Origin: Candidatus Obscuribacter sp. | GTDB taxonomy: Bacteria > Cyanobacteriota > Vampirovibrionia > Obscuribacterales > Obscuribacteraceae | Direction of reading: 5' to 3' | Assembly (NCBI GenBank): GCA_016718315.1 | Contig: JADKDV010000001.1 | Coordinates: 992,001 to 1,056,000 of the forward strand | Length of the DNA: 64,000 bases | Shown here: in pieces, positions 1 to 9,136 of the stretch | Numbering within the stretch: the first letter of the stretch is position 1 | Layout of the letters: each line of letters starts with the position of its first letter | Made by a program: the position numbers and the translations under genes | Notes under the pieces: generated by a model | Told to the model about the DNA's origin: nothing | Database searches by the model: none | What the model saw: only the letters and a program-made list of their open reading frames with translations

Positions 1-273
1 GTCACTCTCGGTGTGCCAGTGCGTGTGGTAAGAGATGTTTCCCATGAGTCCAAGCGTATGACCGGTCAGTTATATGATGACTTTAGTCCCAGTGCTGGGG
101 CAGCAGACCGCCCAGACACAAGTACACGCAGCGTCGGTACGATGATAGGGATGCTTTACGGTGTACCCTCAGGCATTATTCTTGGCACCATCCATGGCAC
201 TACTCGTGGACTGGAAGCTGGCTTCAAAAAACCTTTCTCTAAGGAATCAGTCAGTCTTACCGACCCTAAATAG
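1..273 (+). CDS. C-terminal fragment of an unknown protein (cut by window start)
   Basis: The reading frame is open from base 1, so the true start lies outside the window; the GTG at 13 is only an internal codon. The visible 90 residues contain a Gly-rich amphipathic stretch (IGMLYGVPSGIILGTIHGT) like a glycine zipper or membrane-associating hairpin, then a Lys/Ser-rich polar tail. It ends 8 bases before the MATE gene, so the two are probably co-transcribed. I do not recognise a family and assign no function. Confidence 0.6.
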   Translation, partial: VTLGVPVRVVRDVSHESKRMTGQLYDDFSPSAGAADRPDTSTRSVGTMIGMLYGVPSGIILGTIHGTTRGLEAGFKKPFSKESVSLTDPK

Positions 274-281
274 GTTGGTAG

Positions 282-1646
282 ATGGTTGGCTCTAAAGAAA
301 AAGAACATTCGCTCGTCACCGGCAATTTATGGCTAACCATCTGGACGATGAGCTGGCCATTAATATTGACGACAGTGGCCAACTCCTTTGTCGGACTGGT
401 CGATGTACAGGTAGCTGGCACTATCAGTGCATCGGCACAAGCTGCTGTGGGTTTGGCTGAGCACATTCTTTTTATCTTTATGCTTTCTTTGATGTCCATT
501 GGGGTGGGCACCACTGCTCTAGTATCGCGGGCCTATGGTGCGCAGGAGCGCCCTGAGATGCTCAAGGCCGCGGCACAGTCTCTAGTACTGTCACTCTTAA
601 TTGGGCTCTTTATGGCAGTTGTTGCCCAACTAACTTCTCATTATGTCTTGGAGACCTTCGCAGCTTCCACTGAAGTTTTTAAATTAGGACGCGACTATCT
701 CGATACATACAGCCTAGTACTAATACCATTCAGCCTTACTGTTATTGCCAACGCCGCCTTTAGAGCCATTGGCGATAGTAAAACTCCGCTTGTTATCGTG
801 ACAATAATGACCAGCATCAATGTCGCTCTCGACTATTTGACAGTGCTGCATAACTGGCCCGTGCCCGGTCTTGGTATAAGAGGCATGGCCTATGCGGGGC
901 TCGCCGCCTCTCTCACCGGAGCCTGTCTGGCAATTTATTTTTTAAACAAGAGCATACTCAAAGATGCCCTGGCCTCCCTTTTGCCTCTCAACCGGAGCAT
1001 GCTCGGTCGCATCTGCAAGATTGGCATACCATCGGCACTACAAAGACTGGGCTGGACACTCTCAAGCTTTGCAGTTTTTGGCATCATGAGGCTCTGTCCT
1101 GACTCGGTAGCAGCACTGGCCTCCTGGGCTATCGGTATGCGGCTGGAAGCTTTTGTCTTTATGCCGCTGATGGCACTGAGCCTCTCAGTCAGCTCAATCA
1201 TTGGTCAAAATCTCGGTGCCAAAGAAGTTGACCGAGCCTATAAAGCAGGCTGGCGCGTCACCTTTATCGGCATCTGGATGATGCTTATAGCTGGAGTTGT
1301 ACTCTATGTGTTTGCAGAGCAGATAGCCGGTACAATGGCCAGGGAGCCCAAAGCTCTTGCTTACACGATTGATTATCTGCGCATCAATGCTCTGGCCGAA
1401 CCCTTCCTGGCACTTGCTATGATCTTGGCTGGAGCCCTGCAAGGGGCGGGGGACACACGCACTCCCATGTGGATGACAATAATCAGTAACTGGCTGATTC
1501 GCATACCGCTTGGATATACCCTAGCCATACCACTACACATGGGAGTCAAAGGTATCTGGTGGGCTATGGCATGCTCAATAATGATTCAGGGCATTGTGAT
1601 GGCCTGGCGATTTAAATCAAAAGACTGGATTCACGAAAAAATTTAA
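282..1646 (+). CDS. MATE family multidrug/Na+ antiporter (DinF/NorM-like)
   Basis: Predicted inner-membrane efflux protein of the multidrug and toxic compound extrusion family, exporting cationic drugs or metabolites in exchange for Na+ or H+. The 454-residue length and about 12 hydrophobic helices fit the family. The two-fold pseudo-repeat is visible: an early segment starting WLTIWTMSWPLILTTVANSF and a second half starting IGIPSALQRLGWTLSSFAVF. The motif LAGALQGAGDTRTPMW near residue 390 is typical of the C-terminal bundle. The ATG at 282 follows the previous stop by 8 bases; the CPBP protease gene starts 12 bases downstream, suggesting one transcript. Substrate cannot be told from sequence. 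Confidence 0.93.
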   Translation: MVGSKEKEHSLVTGNLWLTIWTMSWPLILTTVANSFVGLVDVQVAGTISASAQAAVGLAEHILFIFMLSLMSIGVGTTALVSRAYGAQERPEMLKAAAQSLVLSLLIGLFMAVVAQLTSHYVLETFAASTEVFKLGRDYLDTYSLVLIPFSLTVIANAAFRAIGDSKTPLVIVTIMTSINVALDYLTVLHNWPVPGLGIRGMAYAGLAASLTGACLAIYFLNKSILKDALASLLPLNRSMLGRICKIGIPSALQRLGWTLSSFAVFGIMRLCPDSVAALASWAIGMRLEAFVFMPLMALSLSVSSIIGQNLGAKEVDRAYKAGWRVTFIGIWMMLIAGVVLYVFAEQIAGTMAREPKALAYTIDYLRINALAEPFLALAMILAGALQGAGDTRTPMWMTIISNWLIRIPLGYTLAIPLHMGVKGIWWAMACSIMIQGIVMAWRFKSKDWIHEKI

Positions 1647-1658
1647 AGGTTACTCCAA

Positions 1659-4600
1659 GTGGAAGCAGATAAAAAGCCAAAAGAAACAGGCAAGCTAACC
1701 GACAACGCTTGGCTTTTGGTTCTTAGCGTGCTTGGTCTGATTGGCTTATTTAGCTATCTCAAATTACAGGATCAAGTATTTCCATCTGCTGCCATCAACT
1801 TCGCATTGACCAAAGACCAAATAATGGAAGAAGCTTCCATGTGGAAAGGCAAAGTCAAAATACCGGGCACCTATCCAATCAGCTCAGCCACATTCAATCT
1901 CGACAATGACAGTAAAAACTTTTTGGATTTTAAATTAGGCACAAAAGAAGCCAATCGCATCATGAGCGAGGAAGCACCGATATTTTGGTGGGACATAAAA
2001 TACGCCGAACCCAAAAATGATGAAACAGTTGAAATCCAGCTCAGCCCCGACGGCAAACTGGTGGCCCTTGAATATTATCTATCCAAAGACCGCGCCTTGC
2101 CTAATATCAGTCACGAAGAAGCAAAGGCCAAAGCGCTTGAATTTATCTCTGGTTTGACCGGAACAGCAATTGATCAATTTGCTATCAAGCAGGACACTAC
2201 CACCCCTCGCAGCAATCGTATCGATCATTCATTTACCCTCGAAAACAAAAACTATGACTGGGCTGGAGCCAAACTGCGCACCAACATTACTTATAGCGGC
2301 AATCTACTAACTGAATACAATGCTTTTGTCCATAAACCAGAAGCCTGGGACAGACAGTACAGTAAGATGCGCTCGGCCAATGAGCTCTTGCAAAAAATTG
2401 CTACTGTATTTTATGTGCTACTAAATCCAGTGGCATTGTTTCTCGCTATTACACAGTGGCAAAGAGGCAATATTAGAGTCAAGTTTGCCATCATAGCAGC
2501 ACTCGTCTTCAGCCTTATTGGTCTTGTTGACAGCTACAACGAGTTACCTTTTAGCCTGGCCAATTATTCAAGCGACAAATCCTATCCAGGCTTTGTCGCC
2601 CTTACCCTAATGAGTCCACTTCTGACAGCCTTGATGACTTTTCTCGGCTCGACTGTACTAATTATGGCCGGTGAATTCATTTACCGCAAAACTTTCCCCG
2701 AAAAACTGGCATTGGAAGAGCTTGTCACTAAAAACGGACTGGCATCCAAAGAAGTGAGAATGGGGCTTTTAATCGGTATAGTCTGGTGTGCTGTATCGCT
2801 CGGTTATCAAATCACATATTACTATTTAGGTCGCAAAGTCGGCTTCTGGTGCCCCATACAGCTTGACCAGTATCAAGTGTTGGGTTCATACTTCCCCTGG
2901 TTTGGTGCTGTTGGTCTGGGAGTATCAGCCAGTGGCTCAGAGGAGCTACTCTACAGAGTGCTCTTTTTGGGTCTGATGCAACCACTAGTCAAAAGATTTT
3001 GGCTGGCCAATTTACTGCAAGCAGCTGGCTGGGGCTTTATGCACAGCAGCTATGAGCAGCAGCCCTGTTATGCCAGAGGCCTTGAGCTGACTATCGAAGG
3101 CATGCTCGATGGCTGGATTTTGCGACGTTTTGGCTTATTGCCCTGCCTGGTATCACATTATCTCTTTGATGCCTTTTGCTGTGTCACACCGCTATTTAAG
3201 GCACCTGTAGATCTCAAATTTACAGCTATCTATCCGCTCATACCGATACTGGCATTACTTGCTTATTCCTTTGTCCTAAAAGGCAAGCGCCCGGCAGCAA
3301 TACTCAATAGTGAGATACCAATTAAGGCGATAGTCCAGGAAAAAACCTCCAAATTGGACATGACAGTCGAATACGAGCCCCTCAAAAAAGTTTGGCGCTG
3401 GCGCCTTTTGGCTCTAATGGTACTGATTTTGGCTTCTGTCGCCGCGCTTTCTGACAATGTCAAAAGAATTGGAGACAATGTCAAACCGCTCAAAATAAGC
3501 CGTGATATGGCTGTTCAAAAAGCCAAAAGTATTCTTGCCGAAAAACAAATCGACCTCTCTGGCTATCGCCACTATGTCACTGTCAATAACAGCTACGGCA
3601 ACCATACTCAGGAATTGCAGTATATTTTTGAAAAAGTCGGGCTTCAAAAGACCATTGAGATAGCTGATGCCATTGAACACAGTGCCATTACCGCAGTGCA
3701 ATTTATCAAGCCAGAAACACCGCAATCATACGGCGTGACCCTAGACGAAGACGGCAAATTACTCTCTTTATCTATTACTTTAGCCGAAGAGGATAAGGCT
3801 CGCGAAATATCCAAAGAAGAAGCACAATCACTGGTGCGCGCTTTTATTAGGGAATATCGTCCAGTCTACTACCCACTCGATGATGATGAATACTCAGCCA
3901 AGCGTATGCCCGAGCGCATCGATCATTCAGTCACTTTTAAAATTCCCACCTACACAGTGGCAGAAGCACCACTAAAAGTATCAATGGATGTGCTCGGAGA
4001 CCGGGCCTGTAATATCTCACACCGCTGGGATACTCCGGAGAGCTGGAACTGGAAGCGCCAGGTAAAAACTCGCAAAGATGAGATTTTGCCTTTTATCAAC
4101 TACGCAATCTACGCCATATCAATTTTACTGGGCATCTACACAATAGTGACAGTATTCAGAAGCCACAAAGTCAAATGGGCACTACCGCTATTGGTATCAC
4201 TGGTATGGGTTGTCTTTGGTCTATTGCAAAACAGCAATGACTTGATCAACATGTATGCCAACTATGACGTCAACAAGCCCTTGCAGGACTTTTATATGCA
4301 AGAGGCAATCAGCAGAGCAAGCAATATATTTTTGCCACCGCTGGGACTAATCTTTGCACTGGCAATTATATTTGCCGCCCTCACTCACAATATCAAACAA
4401 AAACTCAAGACTGTTTATGTCATGCTCTTTCCCGCTCATCTAGATGAGTATTCCAAACTACACCGCGATTACTGGCTCGATGCCTTGCTTTTAGGCGGTA
4501 CAGCAGCTGTGGCATCTATTGCCATAGGACTTGGTTTTAAGTATCTCGACTTACAGTTTGCCCGGGAGGTATCAATAACCTCCAATATCCAGCCAATTAT

Positions 4601-5078
4601 TAGCGACTTCAATAGTTTTGTGCCCCCGCTTGCCGACGTCCTGGGTCTTGTCAGACCGGTCTTTGATGACGCCCTCAAGCTTGGCATGATGGTGACATTG
4701 GCCCTGGTCCTGAGATTGACTACTCTAAAGCAGCTTTTGCCTGTGGTGCTGGCATTTTTGGTATTTGGTGCAGCCAATCAAAAACACTGGCCGGACTTTT
4801 TTATCACACTGGGAGCCAGCACCACCACATTTATATTTACCTGGTTTGTAGTCACTAAAGCCGGTGGACGCAATTTACTCTCATTGGCTATCTTTTGCTT
4901 TTATATCAATTGCCTAACGCGTCTGGTACTACTCTGGCAATACGCCAGAGATGTATGTTACCGCGATATAGTCACAGTTATTGTGATGATGTGCCTGCCG
5001 CTTTTATACCTGCTCTACAATCAGCGCATCCACAGACTATCTAAAAAAATCAAATTGAGACGCAGCAAAAACAGCTAG
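1659..5078 (+). CDS. Giant CPBP (CAAX/Abi) intramembrane protease with internal duplication
   Basis: Membrane protein of 1139 residues starting at GTG 1659 (AAAGG 8 bases upstream). The first half carries the CPBP glutamic-protease motifs: EELLYR with Glu428-Glu429 and Arg433, Phe460/His462, and HYLFD with His500. Before them is a soluble PepSY-like segment (around residues 30-220) and several membrane helices. The second half (about 570-1139) repeats the plan: a transmembrane helix, another PepSY-like segment (ISKEEAQSLVRAFI versus ISHEEAKAKALEFI; RIDHSVTF versus RIDHSFTL), then a helix bundle in which all three catalytic motifs are gone (VFDDALK stands where EELLYR is expected). So it looks like one active and one dead protease unit fused in tandem. 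CPBP enzymes cleave prenylated or peptide substrates in the membrane; the substrate here is unknown. Confidence 0.88.
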   Translation: MEADKKPKETGKLTDNAWLLVLSVLGLIGLFSYLKLQDQVFPSAAINFALTKDQIMEEASMWKGKVKIPGTYPISSATFNLDNDSKNFLDFKLGTKEANRIMSEEAPIFWWDIKYAEPKNDETVEIQLSPDGKLVALEYYLSKDRALPNISHEEAKAKALEFISGLTGTAIDQFAIKQDTTTPRSNRIDHSFTLENKNYDWAGAKLRTNITYSGNLLTEYNAFVHKPEAWDRQYSKMRSANELLQKIATVFYVLLNPVALFLAITQWQRGNIRVKFAIIAALVFSLIGLVDSYNELPFSLANYSSDKSYPGFVALTLMSPLLTALMTFLGSTVLIMAGEFIYRKTFPEKLALEELVTKNGLASKEVRMGLLIGIVWCAVSLGYQITYYYLGRKVGFWCPIQLDQYQVLGSYFPWFGAVGLGVSASGSEELLYRVLFLGLMQPLVKRFWLANLLQAAGWGFMHSSYEQQPCYARGLELTIEGMLDGWILRRFGLLPCLVSHYLFDAFCCVTPLFKAPVDLKFTAIYPLIPILALLAYSFVLKGKRPAAILNSEIPIKAIVQEKTSKLDMTVEYEPLKKVWRWRLLALMVLILASVAALSDNVKRIGDNVKPLKISRDMAVQKAKSILAEKQIDLSGYRHYVTVNNSYGNHTQELQYIFEKVGLQKTIEIADAIEHSAITAVQFIKPETPQSYGVTLDEDGKLLSLSITLAEEDKAREISKEEAQSLVRAFIREYRPVYYPLDDDEYSAKRMPERIDHSVTFKIPTYTVAEAPLKVSMDVLGDRACNISHRWDTPESWNWKRQVKTRKDEILPFINYAIYAISILLGIYTIVTVFRSHKVKWALPLLVSLVWVVFGLLQNSNDLINMYANYDVNKPLQDFYMQEAISRASNIFLPPLGLIFALAIIFAALTHNIKQKLKTVYVMLFPAHLDEYSKLHRDYWLDALLLGGTAAVASIAIGLGFKYLDLQFAREVSITSNIQPIISDFNSFVPPLADVLGLVRPVFDDALKLGMMVTLALVLRLTTLKQLLPVVLAFLVFGAANQKHWPDFFITLGASTTTFIFTWFVVTKAGGRNLLSLAIFCFYINCLTRLVLLWQYARDVCYRDIVTVIVMMCLPLLYLLYNQRIHRLSKKIKLRRSKNS

Positions 5079-6278
5079 TTACTTGCGCGGTCTATAAAAG
5101 GCCAGACAAAACCACTCTGCCAGCCTGACTTGACCACTGCCAAAGTTATACTCAAAAATCCCTGCCACCATAAGTGATGCCAGAGCAGCCATCAACCCCA
5201 AATTGATGCCATCAGGCCAGCCTGGCTCTTGAGCAGCGCGCCAGGTGGCGATAAAAGGCGCCACTACAAGCCAGGCAAAACTGATAAGACCAAGTACACC
5301 AAGGGTAGCAAGTACATGCATATAGTTACTGTGACCGTGATTTAAGTCTTTGCTTTCACCTGGTACAGCGTCAGTAGGTATACGGGGGAAGTTGCGAGGT
5401 CCAGCCCCCAGCAGAGGACTGGTCTTAAATGTATCAAGAGCAATTTGCCAAACTTTTAGTCTCAAAGTAATGCTTTGATCTGCCTGCCAGTTAGAAGCGC
5501 TCTGCAAGCGGGTTTTGACCACAGGCACAGCAAAATAGCCAGCCACCACACTGAAAGACAGGACCAGGATACCAAGCAAAAAGGCTTTGCGCGAAATGCG
5601 CAGAGTCAAAACCAGCACACCCGCCACCATCCCCAGCCAGGCACTGCGCTCAGCGGCAAACAAAAGTCCGACAAAGTTGGCACAAAGTAAAACCAGAGGA
5701 AGAGCGAGTGTATTGATACTGGTACTTTTGCGATTAACAAATAATGCGGCAAGATGACCAGCGGCCATAAAGCTCGTCAATTGCATAATACCGGCATAAG
5801 TCATGGGATTATTCAAAAATCCGGTGGCTTGCAAATACTGATAGGTAGTAAAAGGATGATAGTTAAACACACCCTCAATAAGTCCCATGACGCCACATAT
5901 GGCGCCTGCTATAAGCCAGCCATAAAAGCCTCTGGCAATAACCTTTTGGTTGTCCAATACCAGATACAAAACTGGATAAATCACAAAACCACGGGCCGTA
6001 GTCAGGCTACTCAGTCCCTCCTTAAGCCCGCCGGCAGCTAGACCAGAGACAAAAGAAATCAAAACAAAGACCAAAATTGGCACCATAAATGGTGCACGCC
6101 AGGCTTGCTTAAATGCAGCAACTGGTCCATGTTTAACTAGGGCCAAAAGCAAAAGCACGATGATAGCAATCCAGCTAATAGTAAGACTGGTATTGAGCGC
6201 AATAGCTAAAATGATGGTCAGATAACTAAAAATCTCTGCCCAGTCAATGCTTTTATTTGGCTTTGCATCTTGGGTCAA
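5079..6278 (-). CDS. O-antigen ligase / polymerase family membrane protein
   Basis: 399-residue polytopic membrane protein with about ten helices. The key sign is the Wzy_C-type loop near residues 285-330: GAGPRNFPRIPTDA, then NHGHSNYMHVLATLGVLGL, matching the family's His-rich periplasmic motif. Such proteins join or polymerise lipid-linked glycans on the periplasmic face; no other glycan genes are nearby, so the product is unknown. The start is TTG at 6278, one base after the trpS stop (same strand), so it is probably the second gene of a trpS transcript. Its stop abuts the convergent CPBP gene with no gap. Confidence 0.85.
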   Translation of the reverse strand: MTQDAKPNKSIDWAEIFSYLTIILAIALNTSLTISWIAIIVLLLLALVKHGPVAAFKQAWRAPFMVPILVFVLISFVSGLAAGGLKEGLSSLTTARGFVIYPVLYLVLDNQKVIARGFYGWLIAGAICGVMGLIEGVFNYHPFTTYQYLQATGFLNNPMTYAGIMQLTSFMAAGHLAALFVNRKSTSINTLALPLVLLCANFVGLLFAAERSAWLGMVAGVLVLTLRISRKAFLLGILVLSFSVVAGYFAVPVVKTRLQSASNWQADQSITLRLKVWQIALDTFKTSPLLGAGPRNFPRIPTDAVPGESKDLNHGHSNYMHVLATLGVLGLISFAWLVVAPFIATWRAAQEPGWPDGINLGLMAALASLMVAGIFEYNFGSGQVRLAEWFCLAFYRPRK

Positions 6279-6279
6279 A

Positions 6280-7302
6280 TTAACGCGACCAGTTGATCAT
6301 TCCCATAATCTCACGCACTTCTTTGAGCGTTTGTTGCGCTACTTTGCGTGCTTTCAGGTTACCATGCTCAACAATTTTGCGCACATTATCGGGATTGGCA
6401 GCCAGCTCTTTACGCTTCTCACGCATCGGCGCAAAAAACTGATTAATCTGTCCAGCCAGTCTGACTTTACAGTCGACACAACCAATCTTGGCGCTTTCAC
6501 ATTCGTCTCTGACCACAGCACACAGGTCTTGATCAGCAAATATCTGATACATGGGCCAGGGCACTTCGCACAAATTGGTATGACCGGGATCGGCTTTAGC
6601 GATACGAGTCCTATCGGTGATCATCTGTTTAACTTTTTTGATGGTATCGTCTTCGGTATCAGCGATTTTGATATCGTTGTTAAAGGATTTGCCCATCTTT
6701 TGTCCATCCACGCCCTTTAGCAAAGGGGTAGTGGTAAATTCCGGCTTAGGCTCGGGGAAAAAATCTACGTTATAGGTGTTGTTAAAGCGTCTGGCTACAT
6801 CTCGTGCAAATTCCAGGTGCGACTCCTGATCTTTACCAACTGGCACGAGCTGCCCTCTAAATGTGAGGATGTCAGAAGCCATTAGTACTGGATAACCCAA
6901 AAGACCATAAGTGATTTTGTCCTGGGCAGCATGCTCATCCTGGTCAAGCATTTTGACCATGTCTTTGAGTGTCGGCTCGCGCTCCACCCAGTTATGAGGA
7001 GTAAACATAGAGAGCAATAGATGCAATTCGGCAATCTCGGGCACAGCCGATTGGACGTAAATGGTCGCCGCTTCTGGATCTACACCAGCACAGAGCCAGT
7101 CAAGAGCAATTTCCCAGATATGAGCTTCGATTTCTCTGGTGTTTTGAAATTTAGTAGTCAGAGCATGCCAGTCGACGATGCAAAAGTAAGATTCGTACTG
7201 ACTCTGGAAATGAATCCAGTTTTTGAGCGCACCAAAATAGTGCCCCAGATGCAAACGTCCGGTAGGACGCATGCCTGACATGATTCTTTTAGCTATTGCC
7301 AT
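6280..7302 (-). CDS. trpS: Tryptophanyl-tRNA synthetase
   Basis: Class I aminoacyl-tRNA synthetase that charges tRNA-Trp in the cytoplasm. 340 residues, the usual bacterial length. The HIGH signature is HLGH at residues 18-21 (GRLHLGHYFGAL) and the KMSKS loop is KMGKS at 202-206. The Trp-binding region MASDIL and the motif VGKDQESHLEFARDVARRFN are intact. ATG start at 7302. It lies downstream of the small basic gene and directly upstream of the O-antigen ligase-type gene. Confidence 0.97.
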   Translation of the reverse strand: MAIAKRIMSGMRPTGRLHLGHYFGALKNWIHFQSQYESYFCIVDWHALTTKFQNTREIEAHIWEIALDWLCAGVDPEAATIYVQSAVPEIAELHLLLSMFTPHNWVEREPTLKDMVKMLDQDEHAAQDKITYGLLGYPVLMASDILTFRGQLVPVGKDQESHLEFARDVARRFNNTYNVDFFPEPKPEFTTTPLLKGVDGQKMGKSFNNDIKIADTEDDTIKKVKQMITDRTRIAKADPGHTNLCEVPWPMYQIFADQDLCAVVRDECESAKIGCVDCKVRLAGQINQFFAPMREKRKELAANPDNVRKIVEHGNLKARKVAQQTLKEVREIMGMINWSR

Positions 7303-7370
7303 TTACTAACTCTCAAGGCGTGCAGAAACAGCCCGCCGGGCGGACTTGCAGCGCTTATCGGGGAAAAAAA

Positions 7371-7475
7371 CTACTTAGCAGCCTTTGCGATTGCTTCTTT
7401 TACTTTCTCTTTCTTTCTGTCTACCTTAGCCAGGCGACGCTTTTTCTTGATGCGAGCGTTGTATTTGTTAGTCAT
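7371..7475 (-). CDS. 34-residue highly basic small protein
   Basis: Short ORF: ATG at 7475 with SD AGAGGA (bases 7481-7486 on the plus strand) 5 bases upstream, stop TAG at 7371. The product is about 40% Lys/Arg with Ala, starting MTNKYNARIKKKRRLAK and ending in a predicted helix EKVKEAIAKAAK. A promoter-like pair lies upstream on the same strand (TTGGGT, 16 bases, TATATA; plus-strand 7489-7516), although that -10 is very close to the SD. Size and charge resemble small ribosome-associated proteins, but I cannot place it in a named family. It sits 68 bases upstream of trpS in the same orientation, which fits a translation role (inference). Confidence 0.6.
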   Translation of the reverse strand: MTNKYNARIKKKRRLAKVDRKKEKVKEAIAKAAK

Positions 7476-7594
7476 CGCTATCCTCTTTTATATAGAAACA
7501 TTGACAGTTTACCCAAAGAAGAAGCAAAGAAGTAGAGTTTTGCTCGCTTTAGAAGAATTGTCACAGCTCCCTGAACTGTCTCTAACATTTGGCT

Positions 7595-8932
7595 CTAGCG
7601 CGGGGCAAAGCGCTCACGCTCAACTTGCAAACGTTCCTGATCCGAATCAGTCATAAATCCGGTCTTAACCAACAAATCCACTAGCTTGACGCCACGTTGC
7701 TTGGCTAAATCCGTGACATCTCTCAGCTCATCTCCGGTAATGCGTCTTCTTTGCAATAGATATTGTTCGATTTCGACTCGTCCTAAAAGCAAGTCAGCAG
7801 TAATACTGGCAACTGCATCGGGAGGATCGATATAGCCTCTTTCTAAAGAGTATTTGCAGGTATGCAGCACCTGACCAGCCTGTCTGCCTTTTTTGGTGGC
7901 GCAAGCAATAAAGCTCAGACCATTTTTAAAATCGGAAAGTATTTCTTTGAGTTCGCTATCGAGGGCTTCGTTGTTGAGTGCCAGTTGACCAAAGGGACTG
8001 ACATGGAAGCTCGTCTGAAAAAGCCGCTCGATATCGACGGCAACAATGGGTAAGGGGTCAGTGCGTCTAATATCAAAATTAGTCCGGGTCACTTGTTCTT
8101 CGTCACTGGACTGACTGGCCGGTTTTAAGGCTGGCAAGTTGTTACTGGTATCTTTGCTGCTCTCACCACTGGCAGCTGCGGCACCAACCAGTTCACGACT
8201 GGGTTTTTCGACAGCGGTGGCATTGAGTACTTTGGCTTCAACCGCTGCGATGTCGACAGCTGGCAAATTATCAGACGTGACAACAGCTAAGTCTGTCAAC
8301 TCCACTTCTTGTGCCGCAGTAGCAGCACCAACTTCGGTATCAAAATATCTTTCTTCACGGCTATCTCTAGACACAGTGGCGCGTAAACACTCCACCGAAT
8401 GTGTAATTAAAAGGCGATAGAGCGATGATGTGGCACTGACCACATCGAGATTGAATTCGCGCATAGCCTGGCGCATGGTGCGACCATCAGTTATCCACCC
8501 CAGGACAGCAAAATCATCTTTACCAAGAGGCTGCTTAGTCAGCGCTTCTTGCCAGAACTGAGTACCAAAATTGGGCGAAGGCACAATCTCTGTATTGAGG
8601 CCAACACCTTCTTCTCGTAAAAAGAGCAATTGATCGGCAAAAGTATTGGACTGTTTTAGCTCAATTTTGAGATTGCTATTTATAGTACTGCGAAACCTGG
8701 AAGCTACTCGCTCGACACTAAAGGTACCGTCTTGCCAAAACAAAAACTCAGTCAGGGCATCATTACCCTCCAGAATGCCGAAATTAGCCGCTAGAAGCTC
8801 ACCTTCGCAAATGAAAAGCTCGCCTTTGGCAAATCCATTAACTAGCTTTACCTTAAAGCTTTTATTGGACTCTGTAGCCAAAAACTGTAAAAGCCCGGGT
8901 AGACTGACATCCGATAGATTGCCATCGATCAT
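7595..8932 (-). CDS. DUF4388 (PATAN-like) domain protein
   Basis: 445 residues. Residues 1-75 form a DUF4388 domain (MIDGNLSDVSLPGLLQFLAT, then KGELFICEGELLAANFG, and a LTEFLFWQDGTFSVE end). The middle (about 200-280) is low-complexity and probably disordered. The C-terminus (about 365-440) resembles the helical MshEN/GspE N-terminal fold (LLGRVEIEQYLLQRRRITGDEL, VKLVDLLVKTGFM). DUF4388 proteins are signalling or adaptor proteins of unclear output. Start: the ATG at 8941 sits one base after the SD AGGAGG, too close; the in-frame ATG at 8932 is 10 bases away and begins the domain, so I chose it. One of three DUF4388 proteins in this window. Confidence 0.85.
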   Translation of the reverse strand: MIDGNLSDVSLPGLLQFLATESNKSFKVKLVNGFAKGELFICEGELLAANFGILEGNDALTEFLFWQDGTFSVERVASRFRSTINSNLKIELKQSNTFADQLLFLREEGVGLNTEIVPSPNFGTQFWQEALTKQPLGKDDFAVLGWITDGRTMRQAMREFNLDVVSATSSLYRLLITHSVECLRATVSRDSREERYFDTEVGAATAAQEVELTDLAVVTSDNLPAVDIAAVEAKVLNATAVEKPSRELVGAAAASGESSKDTSNNLPALKPASQSSDEEQVTRTNFDIRRTDPLPIVAVDIERLFQTSFHVSPFGQLALNNEALDSELKEILSDFKNGLSFIACATKKGRQAGQVLHTCKYSLERGYIDPPDAVASITADLLLGRVEIEQYLLQRRRITGDELRDVTDLAKQRGVKLVDLLVKTGFMTDSDQERLQVERERFAPR

Positions 8933-9136
8933 TATTAGCATGCCTCCTTACTAAGCTAGTTATGCCCCATCCGGGTCACGCGTCCACCGTAAAAACTGGA
9001 GATAGGAATCTTTCAAATTTACAAAAGTTAATCCAGCTCTTGACTGCTTAGAGTTGGCAGAGAAGTGGGTAAATACCAGGAAGGCGAATATCGCGTCACA
9101 TTTACCACTGCAATTTTTTGAAATGGAGTTGCTCAA

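Noticed and set aside
7336..7352. GC-rich hairpin between the 34-residue gene and trpS as a terminator
   Set aside because: Short stem with no following U-run in the direction of transcription.
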